Positions 1-7,918 of a DNA stretch of 12,781 nucleotides are shown piece by piece. Made by a program: the position numbers and the translations under genes. Below the pieces are notes generated by a model, which saw nothing but the letters and a program-made list of their open reading frames with translations, was not told the origin of the DNA and searched no databases. The stretch's first letter is position 1; the number at the start of each line of letters is the position of its first letter. The DNA is from a bacterium (GTDB taxonomy: Bacteria > Sumerlaeota > Sumerlaeia > MVZB01), in contig JAMCWS010000282.1 of assembly GCA_023480605.1 (NCBI GenBank), positions 1 through 12,781 on the forward strand. The letters are read 5' to 3'.

Positions 1-86
1 TGGCCGGCGCCAACGCCATCATCGCCGCACGCTGCTGCCTTTATTCAGGCCGCTTCGAAGACTTCTGGGAGGACACCGGTTTATGA
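1..86 (+). CDS. C-terminal end of a transposase (ISKra4-like?), 5' end outside window
   Basis: Reading frame 3 is open from the window edge to a TGA at 84-86 and encodes 27 residues. These include ANAIIAARCC followed by GRFEDFWED, a pattern I associate with the C-terminus of ISKra4-type DDE transposases (typically an alanine/isoleucine-rich helix, then a short loop and a DFW-type motif). The rest of the protein lies outside the window, so catalytic residues cannot be checked, and the gene may be intact or a remnant. If it is an insertion sequence, its right end should lie within the next few tens of bases. I could not define a terminal repeat from one end alone. The frame and stop are certain; the family is inferred from a short tail. 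Confidence 0.45.
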   Translation, partial: AGANAIIAARCCLYSGRFEDFWEDTGL

Positions 87-236
87 AAACCCACTTTTAT
101 GTCGTGCACCCTTCGCGGCACCGGCATGGCGGCCGGGGTGCTATCCTGTCCCGCTTCGGCTGGAACTGAATTATCGAGACGTCTGAGTCAGCGCTGACCG
201 CCGGGGACGTATGAGGGGCATTTTTGCAAAACCAGA

Positions 237-250
237 GTGAATCCGCGTGA
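237..250. repeat. GTGAATCCGCGTGA word, copy 1
   Basis: The 14-base word GTGAATCCGCGTGA is found again, identically and in the same orientation, at 3260-3273. Both copies lie outside genes. The copies are short enough that chance is possible in GC-rich DNA. Confidence 0.4.
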
Positions 251-388
251 ACCGGTTGAAACAAAAAGACAACTGACGGTTGGGATTGGCGAATCGCGAA
301 AAGCCATTATGGACGGGCATAAAATGAAATTACCCCTTCTTTTTCGAGGTCATTTACATGAAATGAATGGCGAGAGCCTAAAATAACT

Positions 389-408
389 GAAGCGGGTTCG
401 GCCGCTTC
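389..408 (-). terminator. Possible intrinsic terminator of the aldo/keto reductase gene
   Basis: GAAGCGG (389-395) and CCGCTTC (402-408) form a perfect 7-bp stem with a 6-base loop. Read on the minus strand the stem is followed by AGTTATTTTAGG, a T-rich stretch. It lies about 84 bases past the reductase stop. The T tract is interrupted, so this is a moderate candidate. Confidence 0.4.
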
Positions 409-491
409 CGGCGCCATCGTCAGATGCAAGCGAGACCGGATTCGGCGCCGTTCGCGCTCACGGCTTGTAAGGTTCTTCCGGTTTTTGTGCG

Positions 492-1571
492 TCAAACGAT
501 AAAGGGCACGCGCCGCTCGATCGTACAGCCGCCGGTGATGGCGTTCTTGACGCGGTCGAGTTCCAGCATCCAGTGCGGGTAGCCGGGCTCGAACGCGCTC
601 ACTTCGCACAACCGGCGCATTTGTTCAGCGGGAAGCGTGAAGTCCAGGCAGCCCATGTTGTCCTTGAGGTGGGCCATCGTCCGCGCGCCCAGCACGATGC
701 TGGTCACGCCGGGGCGCTGCATGGTCCAGTTGAGGGCCACCTGGGCGGGGGATTGGCCCATTTCGTGGGCCACATTAAGCACCTCGCGCACGATGGCGAC
801 GTTTTGGCGGTTGATTTTTTCCTCGACGAATCCGCCGCGCGTGGGCTTGGTCGGCGGAGTGAGGCTGTCTTCGTCGGCCGGGTTGTATTTACCCGTCAGC
901 ATGCCGCCGGCCAGCGGCGACCACGGGAGCAGACCCAGGCCCAGTTCGCGCGCCATCGGGATCACCTCGCGTTCGGTCGAGCGCTGCACGAGACTGTATT
1001 CGGCCTGCATGGCGATGAATGGCGACCAGCCGCGTAAATCGGCCATCGTGTTGGCCTGCGCGACCTTCCAGGCGGGCATGTTGGAGATGCCGAGGTAGAG
1101 GATCTTGCCGGCGCGCACGAGGTCGTCGAGCGCGCGCATGACTTCGTCGATCGGCGCGCGCCACTCCCAGTCGTGCAGCCAGTAGATGTCGATGTAATCG
1201 GTTTGCAGGCGACGCAGGCTGTCTTCGAGCGAACGGACGATGCTTTTACGGTGATTGCCCCCCCCGTTGGGGTCGCCCGGATACATGTTGATGGTGAATT
1301 TGGTGCCCAGCACGACGCCGTCGCGGCGGCCCTTGAGGAAGCGGCCCAGCCAGGTCTCGCTGGTTCCCTGGGTGTATAAATTGGCCGTGTCGATGAAGTT
1401 GCCGCCGCGTTCCAGGTAGTGTTCGAGCATGGCGCGGCTTTCGTCCTCGGGTGCCCCCCAGCCGGAAACTTCGCCGAAAGTCATCGTGCCCATGCACAGG
1501 GGCGAAACACGCAGCCCGCTGCGGCCCAGCAGGCGATAGTGATCGAGTCGGGCGACGGGCGAGTCGGGCAT
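492..1571 (-). CDS. Aldo/keto reductase
   Basis: This encodes a 359-residue cytosolic NADPH-dependent oxidoreductase of the aldo/keto reductase superfamily, which reduces carbonyl groups to alcohols; the substrate cannot be read from the sequence. The catalytic tetrad is visible: Asp61 (FIDTAN), Tyr66 (NLYTQG), Lys91 (LGTKF) and His133 (YWLHDW). Other family landmarks are HRKSIVRSLEDSLRRLQTDY near 107-126, LGISNM at 160-165, PWSPLAGGMLTGKY at 216-229 and the cofactor-phosphate segment VLGARTMAHLKDN at 293-305. The ATG at 1569-1571 is chosen because CAGGAGA (minus strand, 1580-1586) sits 8 bases before it, and similarity begins only after it; a longer frame exists upstream but lacks family features. 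The gene stands alone, with large gaps on both sides. Sequence style places it with the YajO/YhdN-like, potassium-channel-beta-related group. Confidence 0.93.
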   Translation of the reverse strand: MPDSPVARLDHYRLLGRSGLRVSPLCMGTMTFGEVSGWGAPEDESRAMLEHYLERGGNFIDTANLYTQGTSETWLGRFLKGRRDGVVLGTKFTINMYPGDPNGGGNHRKSIVRSLEDSLRRLQTDYIDIYWLHDWEWRAPIDEVMRALDDLVRAGKILYLGISNMPAWKVAQANTMADLRGWSPFIAMQAEYSLVQRSTEREVIPMARELGLGLLPWSPLAGGMLTGKYNPADEDSLTPPTKPTRGGFVEEKINRQNVAIVREVLNVAHEMGQSPAQVALNWTMQRPGVTSIVLGARTMAHLKDNMGCLDFTLPAEQMRRLCEVSAFEPGYPHWMLELDRVKNAITGGCTIERRVPFIV

Positions 1572-2028
1572 CGTAAGGTTCTCCTGTCGTAAAATCGCAT
1601 GACATCCGCGAGACGGTTTCCGCGGGCCGAACGCTTGTGATATCGCCGGCATTGTGCGCCCCGCCGCGGGTCGTGTCAACGGCGATCGCGCCGCGAGTAG
1701 GGCAAGTGCAGGTAGATCTTGACCCCCTCGGGGGCCGATTCCCAAAGAAGTCGATTTGCGCCGTAAAAATTCGCGAAAACACGCGAGATAAGGGCTTATT
1801 CCTCATGCCGATATCGAAACGCCGCTCGCTTATCGTGATGGCAAATAATGAGTGCGAAACACGAAACCGAATTCAGTTTTACATTTCACATTTATAATTT
1901 ACATCGATAATTATTTATTTTATTATATCCGTTGTTTGATGTTTACGCGGCGCATATCGCCTTTAAGGCAAGATCGAGCGGTCTCCGTTTTCGCAAATCG
2001 CGGCCAACCCGCCACCGGCCGGTGCGAC
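1572..2028. other. Intergenic stretch with a strongly AT-rich core
   Basis: No gene is supported in these 457 bases. The part nearest the reductase presumably carries its promoter and leader, but I see no convincing -35/-10 pair. Roughly 1850-1935 is markedly AT-rich, including about 30 bases of nearly pure A/T near 1905-1927, in otherwise GC-rich DNA. On the minus strand it contains a TATAAT hexamer but no matching -35. A small palindrome, ATAAGGGCTTAT, lies at 1788-1799. Confidence 0.5.
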
Positions 2029-2988
2029 TTAACCGATCCGTCCTTCGGACTTTTCGATCCTCATCGCCGCCTCGCGGGGGGAGATACGGGAAGGCTCGGG
2101 GTGCACGGTCACGTCGGCGCCGGGAATGAGTTGGCGGATCCGGCGCTCGATCCCATCCATCAGGGCATGAACGTCATCGAGATGCGTGTCGCCCTTGACC
2201 GAAACGTGAGCGTCGACGAAGAATTGCGGTCCCGAATAACGAATGCGGACGCGGTGGCAATCGACCACGCCGGGCATAGCCTCGATGGCGGCGATGATCT
2301 CCTCGCGCATGCCGGCCGGCGCCGCGTCGATAAGGCCCCGGACGGTACGGATGCCGAGTTGGACGCTGATGGCGACGACGATCAGCGCCACCACGACGGC
2401 GGCCGCGGCGTCGGCCTGGTGGAAAAACTCCAGCCGCGGGAACCAGTCGCTCATTTTCATGCCCAATAACCCGGCAATGACGACGCCCGAACTCCAGATG
2501 TCGGTGCTGAAGTGCAGCGCGTCGGCCTCGAGCGCCTGGCTGTTGTGCTTGCGAGCCACGCGATAAAGCATCCGCGACCGCGAAATGTCGACGACGATCG
2601 AGACCGCCATGATCGTGAACGACCAGAAATTGACCTCCACTTCCACCCGCGCGAAAAACAGCCGCCGCACGGCCTCGGCGATGATCCAGACGCAGGTGAG
2701 CAGCAGCAGCGCCGTTTCGACCAGCGCCGAAAGATTTTCGATCTTGCCGTGGCCGTACAGGTGCTCGGGATCGGCCGGCCGGCCCGAGAGGCGCACGGCG
2801 ATCAAGGTCACGATGGCGGCCACCAGGTCCAGCGCCGAGTGGGCCGCTTCCGCCAGAATGCCCAGGCTGCCCGTCAGGAGCCCGACCACCAGTTTCATGC
2901 CGGTCAAGGCGACCGCCGCGATAACGGAACTGGCGGCGGCCGTTTTTTTCTCTTGGTTGGCATGGCTGGTCGGATCGGTTGAATTCAT
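2029..2988 (-). CDS. Cation diffusion facilitator transporter, zinc-type
   Basis: This encodes a 319-residue inner-membrane metal/proton antiporter of the cation diffusion facilitator family, which exports divalent metals from the cytoplasm. The family transport site is formed by HxxxD pairs in TM2 and TM5; here they are His50/Asp54 (AAHSALD) and His159/Asp163 (LHFSTD). His rather than Asp at the first TM2 position points to zinc, by known family trends. The loop motif YGHGKIENLSAL lies at 78-89. Predicted membrane segments are near 18-40, 47-68, 90-110, 122-140, 160-176 and 193-211. A soluble C-terminal domain follows from about 225, with FVDAHVSV at 257-264 as in the ferredoxin-like metal-sensing domain. 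Length is normal for the family. The ATG at 2986-2988 matches where similarity begins, but its ribosome site is weak. The gene is not linked to its neighbours. Confidence 0.93.
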   Translation of the reverse strand: MNSTDPTSHANQEKKTAAASSVIAAVALTGMKLVVGLLTGSLGILAEAAHSALDLVAAIVTLIAVRLSGRPADPEHLYGHGKIENLSALVETALLLLTCVWIIAEAVRRLFFARVEVEVNFWSFTIMAVSIVVDISRSRMLYRVARKHNSQALEADALHFSTDIWSSGVVIAGLLGMKMSDWFPRLEFFHQADAAAAVVVALIVVAISVQLGIRTVRGLIDAAPAGMREEIIAAIEAMPGVVDCHRVRIRYSGPQFFVDAHVSVKGDTHLDDVHALMDGIERRIRQLIPGADVTVHPEPSRISPREAAMRIEKSEGRIG

Positions 2989-3259
2989 GTTTCGTGGCCG
3001 CCGAAGGGGGGCGAATCCCCGCGCGGGCCGGCGCCGGCATGGCGTCGTCCGATATGCACGATGCGGCTCTGATCCTTTCCATATCCACGGCGGCGAAGCG
3101 ACGGCAAATCGATCAGCCGGTCCGGGCCGGCGGTAACTCTTGCGGAAGTCCAACGCGAGTCGCGATCGGTGTTTCAGGATGACCGGGCGGGCGGGTGGAA
3201 GACACCGGCGGCAGATCCGTCCAGCCATGGGGTTCCGGCGCGGCCGAAAGGCAGCGCGC

Positions 3260-3273
3260 GTGAATCCGCGTGA
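3260..3273. repeat. GTGAATCCGCGTGA word, copy 2
   Basis: This is identical to 237-250. Here it continues as GTGATCCGC, so the word is nearly duplicated in tandem (GTGAATCCGC then GTGATCCGC). That internal structure is why I list it although it is short. Confidence 0.4.
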
Positions 3274-3433
3274 TCCGCAGGGCATTGAGGCGTGGCGTCG
3301 CGCCGAGTTGGCGGGAACGCAACGGGCAATCCCGCCGCGAAGGGGTGCGGCAAGCCGGTGCGAAGGCGATGATAAATGGCCGGGCGCATTGAGGGGTCGC
3401 CGGTTCCTCCGTCCAATGATAACAGCCAACGAT

Positions 3434-3462
3434 CTTAAGTCGCCAAGGGACCGTCTTGTCAA
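3434..3462 (-). promoter_or_regulatory. Possible sigma70-type promoter toward the cation transporter gene
   Basis: On the minus strand a perfect TTGACA (plus TGTCAA, 3457-3462) is separated by 17 bases from CTTAAG (3434-3439), which matches the -10 consensus at only three positions. It would give a leader of about 440 bases before the transporter ATG at 2988, which is long. The -35 is good, the rest weak. Confidence 0.25.
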
Positions 3463-3770
3463 TGAAAGATATTGCCCGTTCGCCCGGGCGGAGGGTGTTG
3501 CGATATCGGAAAAATCCATTCCGTCTGGCTCAAACGGATTACCCGATACGTGCATACCCCGAACGATGGATCATTTCGTTAAATGGCGGTCACGATTGGT
3601 TTCCATTGTAACGATGGGATTTATCACGAAAAGGCGAAAATGGGCCAAGTCACGCGAATTCAATCGATGACGATTTCGAGCACGAACGGAGACAATCCGG
3701 CGTATTCCGCCGCAGCATCGGTCAGCGCCGCCCGTCAAGGCCCACGGGACGTTAAACGGGACCTTCCCCC

Positions 3771-4799
3771 TTATAATGTCATCGGTTCGCCGGCGCGGGC
3801 GGCGCTGGCGGCGAGGGATTCCATGACGCGCGCCTGTGCCAGACCGTCTTCACCCGGCTCGAGGGCGAAGCTGGGGTCGCGCACGCCGCGGGTAAAATGG
3901 TCAATCATGTTCTGGTAGGCGTTCTCGGGCGGGAAGGTCTGTTCGCGGCGTTGCCCGGCGATCTCGATCCGCGCGGTGACGGTCATGTGAAGCGCCGTGA
4001 CGGGGCGTTCCAGTCGGATCGCGCCCTCGGTGCCCACCAGCGTCAACGATTGGGAATAAGACGAGGTGAAAGAGCACTCGAAGGTTCCCAGGCGGTCGTT
4101 GTCGAAATCGAGCCACGCAACGGTGGAGCGGTCGGCGCGGCCGCCGGGCTGAGCGGGCACCGAACGGGCCGAGACGGCGCCGGGTTCGGCCCCCAAAAAC
4201 AGCCGCATGGCGTTGACGCAATAGCAGCCGATATCCCAGAGCGCCCCGCCCCCCTGGTCGTCGCGCCAGCGATAGTCATCGGGTCGGTCCAGGGCGAAGG
4301 AGAAGGCTCCGTGAATCCGGCGCAGCGTGCCGATCTCGCCTTCGATCACGCGATCGAGCGTCCACACGGTTTGCGGGTGGTGGCGCCACATGAAGGCTTC
4401 CATCAGGCGGCAGCCGGCGCGGCCGAACGCCTCGTGCAGTTCGCGGGCTTCTTCGGCAGTCGTGACGAGCGGCTTCTCGCAAAGGCAATGTTTGCCGGCG
4501 CGGGCGCAGGCCAGTGCCCAACGGAAGTGGAGCCCGTTGGCCAGCTGGATGTAGACGGCCTCGACGTCGTCGCGTTCGAGAACGGCCTGGTAACCCTCGA
4601 CGGCCGCCGGTATGTCGAATTCGCGCGCGAAGCTTTCGGCCCGTTCGGCCGTGCTGGCGCCGATCACGGCGATCGTGCCGTTCTGGGCCCGGATGGCCGG
4701 AACGAGCGCCCGGCGCGCGATGCGGGCCGCCCCCAGGATGCCCCAGCGCAGGGGCGTGGGCTTGGAATGATTTTCGGTGGTTTCCTGCGCAAGAGACAT
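3771..4799 (-). CDS. Gfo/Idh/MocA family NAD(P)-dependent oxidoreductase
   Basis: This encodes a 342-residue dehydrogenase of the glucose-fructose oxidoreductase / inositol 2-dehydrogenase family, which oxidises or reduces sugar or cyclitol hydroxyls with NAD(P). The N-terminal Rossmann fold starts with GILGAARIA (20-28). The characteristic CEKP motif (107-110) provides the conserved lysine Lys109. The C-terminal domain carries GGGALWDIGCYCVN (183-196), where Asp189 and Tyr193 fall in the usual active-site region. The closest resemblance is to the trans-1,2-dihydrodiol dehydrogenase-like branch; substrate unknown. I chose the ATG at 4797-4799, preceded by AGGCAGG at short distance, over the in-frame ATG at 4809-4811, which would add four residues (MRQA) and lacks a clear ribosome site. 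An even longer in-frame extension runs into the CGATCA repeat and is discarded. The gene follows dapF on the same strand, 138 bases downstream of its stop. Confidence 0.9.
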   Translation of the reverse strand: MSLAQETTENHSKPTPLRWGILGAARIARRALVPAIRAQNGTIAVIGASTAERAESFAREFDIPAAVEGYQAVLERDDVEAVYIQLANGLHFRWALACARAGKHCLCEKPLVTTAEEARELHEAFGRAGCRLMEAFMWRHHPQTVWTLDRVIEGEIGTLRRIHGAFSFALDRPDDYRWRDDQGGGALWDIGCYCVNAMRLFLGAEPGAVSARSVPAQPGGRADRSTVAWLDFDNDRLGTFECSFTSSYSQSLTLVGTEGAIRLERPVTALHMTVTARIEIAGQRREQTFPPENAYQNMIDHFTRGVRDPSFALEPGEDGLAQARVMESLAASAARAGEPMTL

Positions 4800-4819
4800 G
4801 GCCTGCCTCATCGGCCCGG

Positions 4820-4912
4820 TTTGGCGCTCATGATCGTCATCGCCATCGTCATCGTAGTCGGATCCTGATTTGAATGCGATATCGATCACGACTACGATCA
4901 CGATCACGAAAG
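4820..4912. repeat. Degenerate CGATCA/ATCGTC hexamer repeat forming an inverted repeat
   Basis: The spacer between dapF and the oxidoreductase gene contains tandem ATCGTC-like words (about 4832-4860) and then CGATCA-like words (about 4883-4908). The two halves are complementary: ATCGTCATCGTAGTCG at 4845-4860 pairs with CGACTACGATCACGAT at 4889-4904 with one mismatch in 16, leaving a 28-base loop. The structure lies in the untranslated leader of the oxidoreductase gene as I start it. Confidence 0.75.
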
Positions 4913-4937
4913 AAATTATCGTCGTTGAAGCAAAGGC

Positions 4938-5771
4938 TCAGACTTCGACGATGCCCTCGTAAACCACGCGCGCCTCGCCTTCGAGCTTGATGGCGGTGAA
5001 TCCGGTCCCGCCGGCCGCGGGCGCGAAATGGATCCTGAGGATCGGGCCGCCGCGCGTGTAGACGGACACGGGACTGCGGCCGTGGCCGTGAAGGCTGGCG
5101 ACGAGGGCCGCGGCCACCGACCCCGTGCCGCAGGCGAGCGTTTCGTCCTCGACGCCGCGTTCGTAGGTGCGGATGTCGATCCCGCCCCCATTTTCATCGT
5201 CTGGGCGCAAACGAATGAAGTTGGCGTTGGCGCCGGCGGGCGCAAAGGCGGCGTGATGGCGAATGGCCCGGCCCAGGTCGAAGACGGGGGTTTGTTCCAG
5301 GTCGTTCACCATGACGACCACATGGGGGACGCCGGTGTTGATATAATCCACCTCCCCCTTGAAAAGGCCGGGAATGTCGAGCTGGACGGCGCGGCGCAGG
5401 TCGCGCGGATCGCTCATCGAGAGCACCACGTCGCGCTCGCCGACGACCGCGCGGTAGAGGCCGGCCTGCGTTTCGAAGGCCATCTCGCGGCCGGCCGCGC
5501 CGATCAAGTGGGCGAAACGGGCGATGCAGCGGGCGCCGTTGCCGCACGATTCGGCCTCGCCGCCGTCGGCGTTGTAATAGCGCATGCGGAAATCGCCGCC
5601 ATCGGCGGGGGGTTCGACCAGCAAGACCCCGTCGGCCCCGATGCCGACGCGTCGCGCGCACCAGCGGGCGAACAACTCGCGCCGCCCCTCTTCGCGCACG
5701 ATGCCCTGGCGGTTGTCGATGACGATGAAGTCGTTGCCGGCGCCGGCCATTTTTCGGAAAGCGATCCGCAT
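4938..5771 (-). CDS. dapF: Diaminopimelate epimerase
   Basis: This encodes a 277-residue cofactor-independent racemase that converts LL-2,6-diaminopimelate to the meso form, the last step before lysine and the cross-linking residue of most Gram-negative peptidoglycan. Both halves of the symmetrical fold are present with their catalytic cysteines: Cys76 in ESCGNGARC (74-82) and Cys214 in LACGTGS (212-218), which act as the acid/base pair. Substrate-binding landmarks are GAGNDF (10-15), YNADGG (66-71), NANF (182-185) and YERGVEDET (203-211). Length matches the family norm of about 275. The ATG at 5769-5771 begins exactly at the conserved MRIAFRKMAGAGNDF start; a GGGAG lies about 9 bases upstream. 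The gene follows lolD by 112 bases that are mostly occupied by a repeat, so it may belong to the same transcript. Confidence 0.97.
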   Translation of the reverse strand: MRIAFRKMAGAGNDFIVIDNRQGIVREEGRRELFARWCARRVGIGADGVLLVEPPADGGDFRMRYYNADGGEAESCGNGARCIARFAHLIGAAGREMAFETQAGLYRAVVGERDVVLSMSDPRDLRRAVQLDIPGLFKGEVDYINTGVPHVVVMVNDLEQTPVFDLGRAIRHHAAFAPAGANANFIRLRPDDENGGGIDIRTYERGVEDETLACGTGSVAAALVASLHGHGRSPVSVYTRGGPILRIHFAPAAGGTGFTAIKLEGEARVVYEGIVEV

Positions 5772-5797
5772 GATCGAAGACTCCCAGGGTTACACGA

Positions 5798-5883
5798 TAC
5801 GGGCTACAGGCTTCAGCCTATGGGCTCCAGACTTTTGGCTCCGGGCAAGCATGGCCTCGGTCCTGGAGCGAAGAGCCTGAAGC

Positions 5884-5886
<3 letters not shown>
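5798..5886. repeat. CTCCAG-type palindromic repeat, copy A (dapF/lolD spacer)
   Basis: This is a nested palindrome. The outer arms AGGCTTCAG (5808-5816) and CTGAAGCCT (5877-5885) are perfect, as are the inner arms GCTCCAG (5824-5830) and CTGGAGC (5863-5869). The words are variations on GGCTCCAGG. The lolD stop codon (5884-5886) overlaps the right end. Its segment ctccagacttttggctcc (5825-5842) matches copy B at 6630-6647 in 15 of 18 bases. Confidence 0.8.
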
Positions 5887-6603
<717 letters not shown>

Positions 6604-6619
6604 CGTGGTTCCTTTTCCG

Positions 6620-6680
6620 AGGCTCGAAACTCCAGGCCTTTGGCTCTAGGCGCTTATGGCCTGGAGCCTAGAGCCCGTTG
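6620..6680. repeat. CTCCAGGC-type palindromic repeat, copy B (lolD/lolC spacer)
   Basis: Two interleaved perfect inverted repeats are present: CTCCAGGCC (6630-6638) with GGCCTGGAG (6658-6666), and GGCTCTAGGC (6642-6651) with GCCTAGAGCC (6666-6675). The two pairings compete with each other, because the arms alternate. The element is related to copy A on the other side of lolD and fills nearly the whole spacer, ending about 6 bases from the permease stop codon. Confidence 0.85.
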
Positions 6681-6685
6681 CCTCA

Positions 6686-7918
6686 TCAGTCATATCGCAA
6701 CGCCTCGACCGGGTTGAGCTTGGCGGCCTGGCGCGCCGGGAAGAGGGCCGCCAGCGTGCAGATGGTCATCGACGAAAAAACGATTTCGATGACCGTCAAC
6801 ACGTTGACCTTCACCGGCAGGGTGTTGAAGTTGTAGACCGCCGGCGGCATCTCGATTTTGACGACCGGGATGAGGGCGCAGATGCCGATGCCGACGGCCA
6901 GTCCGACCAGTGTTCCCACCAGCCCCACCATGACGCCGTCGAGCAGGAAGATCCGCGCGATGGTGCGTTCGGAGGCGCCGACGGCGCGCAGGATGCCCAC
7001 CTCGCGCGTCTTCTCGATCACCATCAGGATCAGCGTGCCGATGATGTTGAACGCCGCCACCAGGATGATGAGCATCAGGATGATGTAGAGACCCAGTTTT
7101 TCGAGCTTGAGCGCGCCGAAGAAGGCGCCGTTCTCCTCGGCCCAGGTTGTGATGTGATACCCCCCCACGCGCAGTTCGGGGATCGAGGCCAGCAATTGCT
7201 CGCGCACCTTTTCGGAGTCGAACGGATTCTTCAGCTTGATGTGGATGTAGTCGTAAACCTCGGGGGGGATGCGGAAAAGCCGGCGGATCTCGGCGGTGGT
7301 GACGAAGGCCGTGTTGGCGTCGAAGTCGTAGAACTGACTGTTGAAATAGCCGCCGACGAGTAATTGCGTCTGCTTCAGCATTGGCCCCAGGGCGGTCTTG
7401 ACCGGATTGGTGGCGAAGACCAGCACGCGCGACCCGGGCGGGGCGTCGAGGTTGGCGGCCAGCGGGTAACCGAGTAGAATCTCACCCGGACGCAACCGGA
7501 CGGTTTCGCCGGTGCCGGCGCGGGCGATGGCGAAGGGGGAGTCGGGCCCGAGTTCGTCGGCGCCGATGAGCTGGATGCCTTGCTTGGGCGCCTCGATCCC
7601 CGTGCCGGATTGGACAAAGGCCTGTTGCTTGATGACGGGCTGGGCCAGGACGACGTCCCTGTTGGCGCGGATCGCCTTGAGCATGGCGGGATCGAGAGGC
7701 CGGGCCGCGGGATTGGCGATGGCAATGTGAGGGTAGAGATCGGCGATCTTGCCGAACAGGAGTTCGTCGGCCCCGTCCATGACGCCGATGACGACGATCA
7801 GGGCCGCCACGCCGACCATCACGCCGGCCATCGAGATGATGGTGATGACGGAGACCAGCGCCTTGCGCTCGCGCGAGAACAGGTAACGCCAGGCGACAAA
7901 CCATTCAAACGAGGTCAT
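6686..7918 (-). CDS. lolC: LolC/LolE-type lipoprotein-releasing permease
   Basis: This encodes a 410-residue inner-membrane protein that pairs with LolD to extract outer-membrane lipoproteins and hand them to the LolA chaperone. The architecture is that of the FtsX/LolCE family: an N-terminal membrane segment near 21-47 (preceded by AWRYLFSRERK), a large periplasmic domain from about 48 to 275, then three membrane segments near 277-300, 327-351 and 375-395. Family landmarks are GVMDGADELL (45-54), TWAEENGAFFGALKLEK (258-274), EKTREVGILRAVGAS (302-316) and the C-terminal PARQAAKLNPVEALRYD. Only one such gene is present, so a LolC/E homodimer is likely, as in many non-enteric bacteria; C versus E cannot be separated. 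The ATG (7916-7918) overlaps the stop of the gene ahead as ATGA, and its ribosome site GGAGAA lies inside that gene. Confidence 0.93.
   Translation of the reverse strand: MTSFEWFVAWRYLFSRERKALVSVITIISMAGVMVGVAALIVVIGVMDGADELLFGKIADLYPHIAIANPAARPLDPAMLKAIRANRDVVLAQPVIKQQAFVQSGTGIEAPKQGIQLIGADELGPDSPFAIARAGTGETVRLRPGEILLGYPLAANLDAPPGSRVLVFATNPVKTALGPMLKQTQLLVGGYFNSQFYDFDANTAFVTTAEIRRLFRIPPEVYDYIHIKLKNPFDSEKVREQLLASIPELRVGGYHITTWAEENGAFFGALKLEKLGLYIILMLIILVAAFNIIGTLILMVIEKTREVGILRAVGASERTIARIFLLDGVMVGLVGTLVGLAVGIGICALIPVVKIEMPPAVYNFNTLPVKVNVLTVIEIVFSSMTICTLAALFPARQAAKLNPVEALRYD

Larger units (their letters stand above)
87..491. other. Intergenic stretch with no supported gene
   Basis: About 400 bases separate the transposase tail from the aldo/keto reductase stop. 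A short open frame on the minus strand (307-609) is arginine-rich, overlaps the reductase and resembles no family, so I treat it as chance. The stretch holds the probable right end of the insertion sequence, one copy of the word GTGAATCCGCGTGA at 237-250, and a hairpin at 389-408 placed to terminate the reductase transcript. Confidence 0.6.
2989..3770. other. Long gene-free stretch
   Basis: These 782 bases separate the transporter start from the oxidoreductase stop. Open frames exist on both strands (for example plus 3140-3670, minus 3174-3416), but they are arginine/proline-rich, low in information and match no family I know. The stretch holds a possible minus-strand promoter at 3434-3462 and the second copy of GTGAATCCGCGTGA at 3260-3273. 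From about 3570 to 3720 the base composition becomes more balanced. It could be a decayed gene, but I cannot identify one. Confidence 0.5.

Noticed and set aside
467..1582. Ten-base direct repeat GTAAGGTTCT at 467-476 and 1573-1582, flanking the aldo/keto reductase gene
   Set aside because: Short. Comparing two flanks of about 400 bases gives a sizeable chance of one such match, and the second copy is part of the ribosome-site leader.
1723..1734. CCCCCTCGGGGG palindrome
   Set aside because: The central spacing is too small for a stable hairpin and no T tract follows on either strand.
3174..3416. Minus-strand 80-residue open frame just downstream of a TTGACA, with GGAGGAA nearby
   Set aside because: Pro/Arg/Ala-rich sequence without family resemblance; the ATG is 14 bases from the GGAGGAA and the -10 is weak.
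3140..3670. Plus-strand 176-residue open frame
   Set aside because: Very arginine-rich, no motif, no ribosome site I trust; typical of chance frames in GC-rich DNA.
3719..3770. Possible terminator after the oxidoreductase gene (AAGG-T-CCC pairing with GGGCCTT on the minus strand)
   Set aside because: The stem needs a bulge and a 14-base loop, and no T tract follows.
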